A DNA stretch of 64,000 nt, from NCBI GenBank assembly GCA_024803745.1, contig JANJXV010000002.1, positions 38,461,001-38,525,000 of the forward strand, given 5' to 3'. The DNA comes from Megascapheus bottae. Lineage: Eukaryota > Chordata > Mammalia > Rodentia > Geomyidae. Position 1 is the first letter of the stretch. Each line of letters starts with the position of its first letter. This document shows positions 54,340-64,000 of the stretch, in pieces. The notes beneath the pieces were generated by a model. The model ran no database searches and was not told the origin of the DNA. It saw only the letters and a program-made list of their open reading frames with translations. A program made the position numbers and the translations under genes.

Positions 54340-54655
54340 ATCCAGATTTTAGGCATTTATCTAAAAGAATCAGTCAACTTTCTATAGAGATACCTCTACC
54401 TCCATGCTTCTCATAGCATTTTACACAGTAGCCAAGTTGTCAAATCAGCCCAGTCACCTATTAATTCATAAATAGATGAGAAAAAAAGGATAGATTTTTA
54501 TTCAGATAGAAGAAGAACAAAACTATGTCCTTTGTAGGACAGTGGGTGGAACTAGGGATCATATTAAGTGAAACAAGCCAGTCTCAGAAACACAAGTATT
54601 GTGTGTTCCTTTTATGTGTAAATGGTGCATTTTCAACGAGTATATAAGGACTGAT
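54340..54655 (+). mobile_element. Old LINE-1 ORF2-end fragment
   Basis: 'cacagtagccaagttgtcaa', 'agtgggtggaactagggatc', 'atattaagtgaaacaagcca', 'gtctcagaaacacaagtatt' are the plus-strand end of ORF2 in a diverged L1. Confidence 0.8.
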
Positions 54656-54729
54656 GTTCGTTATTAGATTTCTGCAAGGTGCCAAGTTCATTTATATCCT
54701 TGCCTTTTCTGCGATTCCCCCTTTCTTTT

Positions 54730-54833
54730 CTTTTTTTAAGATTTTTATTATATTTTTATTGTAGAGGGGTTACAGTTACATTTGTCAGAAAGGAGGTGCA
54801 TTACTTCTCATACATTGATACCCCTTCTCATAT
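54730..54833 (-). mobile_element. Short LINE-1 3'-end fragment
   Basis: Reversed L1 3' end ('ttgtagaggggttacagtta', 'tttgtcagaaaggaggtgca'). Confidence 0.82.
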
Positions 54834-55176
54834 TTTCAAATTTTTGTTGCTTTCCCCCTACACAGATCTGTAATCATCCTGATGTGGCCTTTACTCTTCA
54901 AATGTCTACAACTTGGTTGACTACTTAGGCACTGGGACATGTATTTCCTCCCTCCAAAAGTTCAATGATGATGATCAAATATTGAAGAATGTACTCTAAG
55001 GGTCAGTGAGGTCAAAATGTTCACTTCTAGACACCATTAAAATCCACAAAATATCCAGACACTTTTCTTACCAACTCACTTTTCTGAAATATTAGAGACA
55101 AATTCTCCAATGTTTTCACCCTTTTAATTTCATTTTCCTAGGAAAATGAACCTTTAGTTGTAAAGACACGTGAACT
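54834..55176. other. Single-copy intergenic stretch
   Basis: No recognised feature. Confidence 0.5.
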
Positions 55177-57436
55177 AAAAAAATTTCGTATACTAGTTTT
55201 CTTGATCCTGGCCATTTTAACTGGAGTGAAGCGGGATCTTAGAGTTGTTTTGATTTGGATTTCTTTTATGACCAGAGATGTTGAGCATTTCTTCATGTGT
55301 CTATAGGCCATTTTTGTTTCTTCTTCAGAGAAGACTCTCTTTAAGTCTTTGGCCCATCTTTTAATGGGAGGGTTGTTTCTTTGGAGATTAGTTTTGGGGT
55401 GATTCAATTTTTTGAGCTGTTCATATATTTTAGATATGAGGCCTTTATCTGTTGTTTGGTTGGTGAAGATCTTCTCCCATTCTGTAGGCTTCCTACTTAA
55501 TTTACTTGCTATGTCCTTTGCCATACAAAAGTTCTGCAGTTTAATGCAGTCCCACTTATCCAGGCTTTCTCTGATTTGTTGTGATTCTTGGTCCTTATTA
55601 AGAAAGTTTCAACCTGTGTCCTTCTTGTAAAGTTTTCAGAGTGTCAGGTAAACCTCGGGGTCTTTGATCCATTTGGAGTAAATTCTAGTGCAGGGTGACA
55701 AAGAAGGATCCAACTTTAGTTTTCTGCAGGTGCTTATCCAGTTCTGCCAGCACAATTTGTTGAAGAGGCTGTCTTTCTTCCATTCTATTTTTTTGGCTCC
55801 CTTGTCAAAGATTAGGTGGCCATAGGTCTGTGGTTTAATATCTGGGTCCTCAGTTCTATTCCATTGGTCTTCAGGCCTGTTCTTGTGCCAGTACCAAGTT
55901 GTTTTGATGATTATAGCTCTGTAATAGAGTCTAAAGTTTGGTATTGAAATTCCTCCTGTGCTGTTCTTTCTGCTAAGAAGTGTTTTTGCTATATGGGGTC
56001 TTTTATTATTCCATATGAAATTTTGGATTGCCTCTTCTATTTCTTTAAAGAATGACATTGGGATATTGATGGGTATTGCATTGAATTTGTAGATAGCCCT
56101 TGGCAAGATTGTCATTTTCACGGTGTTGATTCTTCCAATCCAGGAGCATGGGAGGTTTTTCCATTTCCTCAGTTCAGCTTTCATTTCCTTTTTCAGGGTT
56201 TTAAAGTTTTTATCAAAAAGGTCCTTTACATTCTTAGTTAAGCTAATTCCTAGGTACTTTATTTTCTTTGAGATTATTGCAAAAGGAGTTGCTTTCCTGA
56301 TTGTTGCCTCATTTCTCTCACTGTTGGCATAGAGGAAGGCAGTTGATTTTTGAGGGTGAAATTTATACCCTGCTACCCTTCCAAAGTTTTGAATCAGCTC
56401 AAGGAGCTTGGGAGTAGAGTCTATAGGATTCGTTAAATACAGAATCATGTCATCTGCAAAGAGGGAAAGTTTTACTTCCTCTTTCCCTATTTGTATCCCC
56501 TTTATGCTTGCTTCTTGCCTTATTGCACTGGCTAGGAATTCTAATACTATGTTAAAGAGGAGTGGAGAGAGTTGGAGGGGATGTGGCCAGGAGGGATCAC
56601 TACTACACTGCTTGTGGGAGTGCGAACTTGTTCAACCACTATGGAAAGCAGTATGGCAGTTCCTCAAAGACTAAGCATAGAGCTCCCCTATGACCCAGCA
56701 ATACCACTACTAGGCATTTACTCAATTGTCCAGAAACAAGGTCAGACTAAATTCACTAGCACAATGATGTTCATTGCAGCACTATTTACCATAGCAAAGA
56801 TATGGAACCAACCCAGATGTCCCTCAGTTGATGAGTGAATCAGCAAGATGTGGTATTTGTACACAATGGAATTCTATGCTGCTGTCAAAAAGAATGACAT
56901 CGCCCCATTTGTTAGGAAATGGAAAGACTTAGATAAAATCATATTAAGTGAAGTAAGCCAGACTCAAAGGAAGATAGACTCAATGGTTTCCCTCATTTGT
57001 CCTAATCAGTAGAAACCTTGGGCTCTCCTAGCAGAGATTTGCAATAGAGCAAAACCTAGATAATAAGGCCATACAGTATGACGCTAAATGAAAGGACCTC
57101 TAGGATATAGAAAAAAAAGCCATATAATGAGTGATTGTTGTCCTTAACGTACTATGTTATCTCTCATCTCTTTTGCTATCCCTTGATTATCTCATATTGT
57201 TACAGTATCTTACTTTGTTATCTGATATATTGGATATATTTGTATTTGGTTATTTGAAATTGTATAGGGAAGGGGGGAAAACAAGATGAGGGGTGGGGGT
57301 TGGGGGGAGGGAAATGGGGACCAAGACATGAGAAAGGGTATCAATGTACGTTAATTAATGTACCTTCTATCTGGCAAATATAATGTAACCCCTCTATTAA
57401 TTACAATAAAAATATATGAAAAAAAACTTTCGTATA
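55177..57436 (+). mobile_element. 5'-inverted (twin-primed) LINE-1 with target duplication
   Basis: The flanking repeat aaaaaaatttcgtata (55177-55192) recurs as aaaaaacttt cgtata (57421-57436). The 3' part (about 56573-57420) is on the plus strand and runs from ORF2 end through the 3' UTR to 'attacaataaaaatatatg'. The preceding part (55193-56572) is inverted. Junction near 56572, where gttggaggggatgtggccag begins. ORF2 in the inverted part is still largely open, so the insertion is fairly young. Confidence 0.93.
55636..56470 (-). pseudogene. LINE-1 ORF2 fragment: end of RT and C-terminal region
   Basis: 270 open codons read as L1 ORF2. Just upstream is the RT active-site string LFADDMILY (about 56440-56470), then [69 protein letters not shown] and DPEVYLTL. 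The frame stops at 55636 and resumes in the adjacent frame (55138-55524, IASKLSRKPTEWEKIFTN, ending RFTPVKMARIKKT). It has no 5' end, endonuclease or ORF1. Inactive. Confidence 0.9.
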
Positions 57437-58975
57437 TTGGATATGTGCAGCACTAAGCCATTAATACTCCAAATGGATAATTATTTAGCATGGTCAAGGT
57501 CTTATGTTTGATTTCATCACAGCAAAAACAAAAACAAAGGCAATACTTTGGGTGAAAACTTTTCTCAGAGCAGCTGCATCACGATGCAATAACATAGCTA
57601 GGCTTGATGATAATTTTACAATGAAGATTATGGGCATTGTGACATTCTAAAGGTATAATGTAAGTTACTTCATAGAAGTTGAAATCTTTTCCTATCCTTT
57701 ATCACCTAAATATAATATTCATTTGCTTAGTATACCATTTGTATTTTTTTTCTTTTTGCCTGCTGTTCCTCATCTTAGGAAAGAATAGGGGTCAGAAGTA
57801 GGAGAGTTGTACAGAAAATAAGCTTAAAGGAAATGTCAGGAGACATTTCCAATTTCCACATGGAAGGCATTTTATATAGTGAAAGATGAATGGTTGGATT
57901 CAGAAAATTGGGCCCAATTTCATTTTCTTCTCTAGCTCTGTGAAGTTGCACAGCTTCTTCTTTCTTACCTTAGTTTCCTTGTATGTATGCATTAAAGTAC
58001 TTAATAGTATCTACCAGTAGGAGCTAAACTTAAGAAATAATATACCAAAAATCTATCAGAAGTACTGGCTTGTTGTAGTAATTAAAACTATGTCAGTAAT
58101 ATTCTCTTCTTTTAAGGTTGTCCACTTAAACATTGATTTTTCAAATCCCTTTTCTTGAGAAATGATTTTCTCAGTCAAATTTTGCTTTGCATATTTTGGC
58201 TTTCACTAATAATAAGATAGTAGTCTGAGAAACTAGAAGGAGACTCTAAAGATAGAGGTTAAAATATTACAAGTCTTAGAGGAAAGCAATATCATTCCCT
58301 ACCTTTTTCCCAGTTCTGTTTTCTTGGGATTGCGCAGTACTGCAGCATAATCTGCTGTACATGAAATAAACCTGTGTCGTATCCATGTCACCTGATAATT
58401 TCAGAAGCAGACTAATAGACAATACCACTTCAGGGAGTTAGGGTGCCTGAGGAGAGAGGATTGAGTATGGAGAATCTTGTGTGCTGTGTTGGAAAATTGA
58501 AGGAGAAAGGGAACTATTTGAAGAATATTACTATCAAAAACTTAATTTGGTCGTTTTGCAGGGTTGAGTTAATGGATTAAACTTGTGGCTGTTTTATGTA
58601 GTTTCATCAGAAAATGATGTGTCAGAATTTTTACTTGCTCTTTTAAGCTGACTGGAAGCATCAATCATAGGTAAAAATTTTCCTGCTGATAGTTCTCTTT
58701 TTCCTCTCGTTATCAAGAAAGAGAAATTTATATGTGATTTTTCAACAGAAATGGAAGTAGAAGAAAGCCAGTTTGTTTCAAAGACACTTTAAAGTGCCTG
58801 AATTTCTGTTTAACTTTGAAAATAAACTTAAACTGATATTTTGAATTCTACTAGCAATCATGACTGCATGGGCCTCCTTTATCTCCCTTTACACCTTGAC
58901 TTGGTGATCTAATGTGAAACCTTCCAAAGTATGATGATGTTCTGGTTTTTTGGGGGTTCAATTCTGCAGACTCTA
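57437..58975. other. 1.5 kb of single-copy sequence
   Basis: A short ID-like remnant may lie at about 57483-57530 ('tagcatggtcaaggtcttat'). Otherwise nothing recognised. Confidence 0.45.
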
Positions 58976-59004
58976 GGACAGGGAAAGCAAGGTAACATTC
59001 TACA

Positions 59005-59215
59005 CACTTCCTTGTACTCAGCACTATTCTAATTTGGCTCTTTGCATTCATACTTTATCTCATATATAACCCTCCCAGCAACCATTTGAGATAGGTGTTA
59101 CATCTCTCATTGAACAAACGAGGTTAGTGAAGCTCAAAGAAATTAAGCGACTTGCCCAAGGTTATTGAGCAAATTCAGGAATCATGCTCAGATCTTTTTC
59201 TTTCAAACCTGAATC
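59005..59215 (-). repeat. MIR ancient SINE
   Basis: Good reversed MIR pattern: 'gtactcagcactattctaat', 'atctcatatataaccctccc', 'accatttgagataggtgtta', 'aattaagcgacttgcccaag', 'gaatcatgctcagatctttt'. Confidence 0.85.
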
Positions 59216-59330
59216 CCCCAGAATAATCCATTCGCAACCTGAACATTTTTCTTTGAAAATAATTAAATGAATCCAGCCTGAATACATTTTGAATCTAGAG
59301 GCCATTAGTTTTAAGTTTTGTGGTGGGGGG

Positions 59331-59332
59331 GA

Positions 59333-59365
<33 letters not shown>

Positions 59366-59522
59366 CAGAGACAGAGACACACAGACAGAGACACAGACAG
59401 AGACAGAGAGACAGACAGAGACAGAGAGAGAGAGAGAGACAGTGAGAGAGAGACAGAGACAGAGACAGAGAGGCAGAGACAGAGACAGAGAGGCAGAAAG
59501 AGACAGAGAAAGAGGGAGATAT
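59331..59522. repeat. (GAGACA)n / (GA)n microsatellite
   Basis: About 190 bp of agagac and gaga units, purine-rich on the plus strand. The Arg/Asp/Glu/Gln frames are repeat translation. Confidence 0.97.
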
Positions 59523-59621
59523 TGTAGAGTAGGGGAGAAAAAGAGATTCTACTCAAATCAGAATGGCATAATGCAAGATGAAGATCGTGAGATTCAGAGG
59601 TATTTTCTGGGCTTGTCTGAC

Positions 59622-59727
59622 TAACTAGCTTTGTGACTCAGTGTACCATGTGGGACTGGAGATTTCTCATCTGTAAAATGAAGATGTTGAACTCAATGAC
59701 CTTCACATCCTTTCTGGCCTAAAAATA
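59622..59727 (+). repeat. MIR-like ancient SINE
   Basis: 'agctttgtgactcagtgtac', 'ttctcatctgtaaaatgaag', 'atgttgaactcaatgacctt', 'cacatcctttctggcctaaa' follow the plus-strand MIR-related consensus. Confidence 0.7.
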
Positions 59728-59839
59728 CTCTGTCTGAGTGGGAACTATTGGAGGTAAACTTTCTTCTTTTAAAAGTCATGTTAGTAAAGAAAGTAAAGCT
59801 AGAAAAAGAAACAAAGCCTATTCTCTGTATATTATGCCG

Positions 59840-59965
59840 TAACATGTTTTATGTATACAATTTTATTAACTTCTCACAAGAAATCTGTTATGTCATCATT
59901 AACTCCATTTTATGGAAGGAAAAGGCTCAGAGAAGTGAAGCATTTCAATCAACTTCACTAAGTAC
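59840..59965 (-). repeat. MIR ancient SINE fragment
   Basis: 'gtcatcattaactccatttt', 'atggaaggaaaaggctcaga', 'gaagtgaagcatttcaatca' match the central reversed MIR. Confidence 0.7.
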
Positions 59966-60305
59966 AATATCTAGGACCCTAACTTGAGGAAAACATTTTA
60001 ATCATACCATAAAAAGTCATTAAGTGTATTTGAAGCCTCTATGTTTTTGCTGTAAACTCATTTGATCATAGAAAATTAGGTGAATATGTGCCATAAGACA
60101 TAACAGGAATTTATTATATCGGTTCCAAACAACACAAGATATTTACAGTGCAGTCATGTAATGAGGATATGATCTTTTGAGTCCTTCACGACTTCTGATT
60201 TTTATAAAAGCCCACATCTTAGTTTTCTAGCTTGTGATCCCCATTTTTAAGTTTGAATATTTGTTCATAATGTATACCTTAATTTATTCAATATATATGT
60301 TAGTC
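59966..60305. other. Single-copy intergenic stretch
   Basis: No recognised feature. Confidence 0.5.
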
Positions 60306-60309
60306 TGGT

Positions 60310-60636
60310 TAAAGTACCATAGGTGCTTTCATGGTGAAATCCATTTGAAGCATTTGGAGACACCAAAAACTGAATGGCAAGAATGTAAAACAGATCCTGT
60401 CTGTACTAGCAAGAGTGGATAAAACAGAGAAAATGAAGGATAGCCAATGTGATCAAACTACATTGTATATATGTGTAGTAATTGGCAGTAAAGTGTGTTG
60501 ATATTAGTTTGGGAGGAGAGAGACAGATAGGAGAGAGATAAATAAAGGAAATCACATCAAAGTATACTGTATGCATGTAGGCACATGTCAAAATGAAACC
60601 CCTTTGTATGAATAATTAATGTAAATAAAAATGTAG
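60310..60636 (+). mobile_element. Old LINE-1 3'-UTR fragment
   Basis: 'tgatcaaactacattgtata', 'agtatactgtatgcatgtag', 'gtcaaaatgaaacccctttg', ending 'aattaatgtaaataaaaatg'. The terminal part fits an old L1 3' UTR; the first 100 bp is uncertain. Confidence 0.65.
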
Positions 60637-61675
60637 GAAAACTGATTACATAAAAGTTGCAGGATCTGGGTTGGAATCCAAGAAATCAATTGAGTAGGAG
60701 TAAGGAGAATGGATTGTTGTAGCATTGGAGAGAGGGTAGATGAGGTATTGTGGATAGTATTGTAGTATGCCAGATTAGAAATAAAGCAGCTTATGCTGTA
60801 GTGGTAGGTGTAGAGATGGAGTGAGATGGACCAATGTGACAAATACAGGCAGGAAAAATAAGAGGAAGAGCCCTTCAGCTGCTTTTGCATAGAAGCAGAA
60901 AATAGATCTGGAAATGACCTGACTTGCAGAGAATGAGAGCAATAGCAAGTAGCTACTGTAATAAGTAGACAAAAGAGTGGGATGCTTCACTGTTGAACCT
61001 TTCCCTAAATAATGTTTTCTGGTAAATTGTCCTGTTAATATTACAGTCTTTATGAGGACACACAATACTTGGAGGAAAAGAATAAGCATAATAAACATAA
61101 TGATGCCTGTGTGTGAGAGAAATTCCTTAGGTAACTTATTAATAGTCTCTATTTTAGACTATTGTTTGTACTTTTGCCTTACTAGCCTGTCATAAAATGT
61201 GAACTCTTATTATCCATAACAAATTGCTGATGGTTTTGTGGAATGAAGACTACAGATGTCTTTGTCTTCACCAGGAACATTCATTTCAACCAAAAGAGTT
61301 ACTCAAAAGGGGAAACTTAGGCATATCAGTGTGATACCTAGGTTGATACATTCATTTCTCCCCTTCCAAATAGCCAAGATGTCCTCTTCAGCATGTCTGT
61401 CTTCTATTAGTAATACCTTCTGAATGGAATACTTACCTAAAATTTTTTGCAGTGGATCTTATATCCCAAATAAGTCATATCCCAAATAAGAAAAAAAAAT
61501 GTTCCCAATGCCATTTTATATATAGTGTGAAATTACTGACTAGCGTGTATCATTTATCTGTAGAGTGGTCTCCCATTATTCCCCAGAAATTTCCTTTTGA
61601 AATAGAGACTTGAAGTGGTTGACCTAAACATTGAAAACATACCCAAACCCATTTCACATGCTGTGAGTATATTGT
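60637..61675. other. 1 kb of single-copy sequence
   Basis: Minus-strand frames of 100 and 107 codons at 60588-61098 have no recognised domain and are AT-bias products. Confidence 0.45.
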
Positions 61676-61679
61676 TAAT

Positions 61680-61800
61680 ATAGTGGCTATGATTTAGTAA
61701 GCCCTGCTGTCTGCTCTTTCATCTATGCTTTGCAAGTATTAGCCTATTACTCCTCCAAAAAGAATTATCTGAGACAGCCACTATTGTAATAGTCACTAGA
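61680..61800 (-). repeat. Possible MIR remnant
   Basis: 'tatgctttgcaagtattagc', 'ctattactcctccaaaaaga', 'ccactattgtaatagtcact' fit the reversed MIR core weakly. Confidence 0.4.
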
Positions 61801-62582
61801 CATCTTTGATTATAAATAACTCTGCGCCATTATTTTTGTACTTTATTAGAGTTGAAACTTCTATGAAAAAATGAAAGGATACAAAAGATGGAGGGAAAGG
61901 CAGAAAGGGAAAGGGAAAAGGATGAGTTCTTTTTTCAGTTATTTCAGATGTGAAAATGTTTTCTTTTATAAATACCGACAGAAACATGGCTCTCAATTTA
62001 CTTTTTCATCTTTATTATCTTAATGACAACTTGTTTAAGAGTTTTCATTCTACTATTCTGTAAATAGTGGTGAAACATACCCCATTAATGGCCAGAAACA
62101 AAAAGAATGAAGAATTTGGACTTCAGTGTTCAGAGGTGGTTCAGTTAAATGAATCTACAGAGGAATTCTACTATAAAAATCTATCCAATATCAACTGTCT
62201 TCAGGGGACACCAAACTTTGTTGTAAGTTCCTCCTAAACAACGCTTCTCCTTATTTTAGTTTTCTCCCAAAGTCACGAGGCCTACTGACCATCTTATCTC
62301 TTTTTATAGCTCCATCTCACAGGTCTTTTCACCACAGGTGAATAGGTAGGTAACAGTGGGCTGTTGTTCTAAATATTGTGCTGCAGATGAGAGAGCCCAG
62401 TGAATGGCATTTTCAAGATGAAATGAATTGCAAGCCTAGGATAATTAGAAAGAACAAAAAGAAGTATCAGCTAGAAAGAGGTAGGGTAGGATCATGAGAG
62501 TGTACAGAAGACTATTCAGGTTTTAGATTTGTCTACTTTTCCAGTCTGTCCCATATTGAATAGTCAAACTAAAATATTTTGA
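61801..62582. other. Single-copy intergenic stretch
   Basis: No recognised feature. Confidence 0.5.
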
Positions 62583-62587
62583 ATTTC

Positions 62588-62588
62588 C

Positions 62589-62640
<52 letters not shown>

Positions 62641-62642
62641 TC
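62588..62642. repeat. (TTTC)n microsatellite
   Basis: About 55 bp of uninterrupted tttc units. Confidence 0.97.
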
Positions 62643-63740
62643 CATTTTGATGGTTAGGTTGCCTTCCTTCTCAAAATAGCATACTGGTTCTAATTTCACA
62701 AATATTAGGTAGGATTCATCAGTCTGCATTTAAACCAAACATCCAATCTAAGTCAAGTCAACCCTAAAGTTTGATAGTTACCAAAAAGTGGCATTTTATG
62801 TCTCCTGTGCATTATATGTGGAGTACCAAGCCACACCTTGAGAACACAATGGACTTAACACTTGCAGAAAAAATAATACATCTATCTGGGGAGTAGATAC
62901 TGGCTTACCAACTGCCAGTGACAGGCCCGAGAGTGCTGAACTCCTTCACATCCTTCGTTAAGATTAAACTACTCATGGAAAGAAAGTCCTTTTCTTCTTG
63001 CTGCTCTAGCTGTTAGTCTGCAGTATATTCTGCCTTCTGGAAGCTAAACTTTACAAGTGGATCAGAAACAGAGTGCACTGGGAATGAAGGTGGGATACAA
63101 AAGTACTTTCATAAAGCAGCTCAGGTCTTAAACTGGGAGGTCATTCACTGAGGCAGACACTTTATTTTTATCTCCTCCCTAGAATATTTAGATATGACCT
63201 GTTTGCCTGATAACTTCTCTCCCAATGCTGTCTTGGGCTGTCTTAAAAAGAAAATGCTTATGTAAAGAAGACAAGTGTGGGGAGGCAGACATCAGCTTAA
63301 CAGACCAAGGAGCTCCATAATTCCACCCACTGTTTCTTTACCAGAGCAAACTCCCGAGAGATGCACTTGTAGCGAGATGTCTGCTGCTTTCCAATGCTTC
63401 CCCAGCCCTTTCTGATGCCATGATTTCCTCCTGATAGCTTAATTTTATTTAGATCATAGAAGCACAGTCTGCAAATGTGAAAATACTTAAAGGAAAAGAG
63501 AAACTTTCAAAGCAGCTGTTTAATGTAAGTTGGGTATTTTTTTGAACCCATGAGGAGGAAAAGGAAAACCAAATCTAATACCTTATAAAATAAAAGCTAT
63601 TTGGGCAGGCTAACTTTCTTCTTCCTTCCATAGGTAAAATATTCATGAATTCTGCCACTGTGGTACTCTATGCTAGATGCAATCAAAAACTCTTATGCAA
63701 AGCAAAAATAATGGAGAAATACACTGTTACCTTACAATTC

Positions 63741-63742
<2 letters not shown>
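62643..63742. other. 1.1 kb of single-copy sequence
   Basis: Slightly higher GC than the window average at 63150-63420. No exon or family recognised. Confidence 0.45.

Positions 63743-63778
<36 letters not shown>
63743..63778. repeat. (CA)n microsatellite
   Basis: A pure CA tract of about 36 bp. Confidence 0.96.
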
Positions 63779-63779
<1 letters not shown>

Positions 63780-64000
63780 CCATGAAATCTGCATTGCAAG
63801 ATATTGTCTCTCATTGTAGCAATATTGCTTCAGGAATTTCAAGAGGGAGAGAGCAATGATCTTTACTTTCTGTAAAGCTGTTCATCACAAGATGCCTGGA
63901 GCAGGGAGAGTTGCTGGAAGGGCTAAGACATTTAGGAAGCCCTGGGAGGAAGGAAAAGCATTGCTAATGGGAAAATAATCCTACTCAGGGCCCAATCAAC

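Noticed and set aside
59289..59624. 111-codon Arg/Asp/Glu frame
   Set aside because: Translation of the (GAGACA)n repeat.
60588..61098. Overlapping 100- and 107-codon minus-strand frames
   Set aside because: No recognised domain. Part overlaps an old L1 3' UTR. Expected by chance in AT-rich DNA.

Overview
This is nuclear DNA from a rodent. It is AT-rich, intron/intergenic-like sequence packed with retroposons and microsatellites. The SINEs point to the superfamily Geomyoidea (kangaroo rats, pocket mice, pocket gophers). Many copies have an ID-like, tRNA-Ala-type left half joined to a right half of the IDL-Geo type, and IDL-Geo is reported to be restricted to that group. A second dimer joins a 7SL/B1-like left half to the same right half. 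I found no intact host protein-coding gene, no rRNA or tRNA gene and no CRISPR array. Most open frames here are low-complexity repeats, antisense SINE/L1 sequence or chance.

Layout. 1-5.9 kb: SINEs and an old L1 carrying a nested younger L1. 5.9-14 kb: mostly single-copy or very old repeat sequence with L1 3'-UTR fragments. 14.2-17.3 kb: a 5'-inverted L1 with another L1 nested in it. 17.3-24.2 kb: single-copy DNA with scattered SINE/L1 pieces. 24.226-28.661 kb: a young, defective, class II (betaretrovirus-like, Lys-primed) endogenous retrovirus on the minus strand. 28.7-64 kb: single-copy stretches, about 12 more SINEs, further L1 pieces (two more 5'-inverted), MIR relics, large (GGAA)n and (TTCC)n/(TC)n tracts, and one unidentified pseudogene-like piece near 32 kb.

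The retrovirus is the main object of interest. Two LTRs of 424 bp look identical and are bounded by a perfect 6-bp target duplication. The primer-binding site and polypurine tract are in place. Inside: (i) a 765-bp leader + 5'-gag block lies in the opposite orientation, with 5-bp inverted microhomology at its edges; (ii) a gag remnant (C-terminal capsid, two zinc knuckles) overlaps a pro frame through a recognisable -1 frameshift signal; (iii) pro is cut after dUTPase and joined in frame to the back half of integrase, so protease, RT, RNase H and the first integrase aspartate are missing; (iv) no env is recognisable; (v) the 3' region holds about 370 bp that reads as a degraded piece of the host nuclear-pore protein gene TPR, in sense with the provirus. 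This looks like a host-gene transduction by a non-autonomous betaretroviral element and is the best candidate for an undescribed system here.

Limits: all family assignments are from reading the sequence and from memory of the families. No database search was possible. Repeat boundaries are good to about 5-20 bp unless a target duplication is stated.
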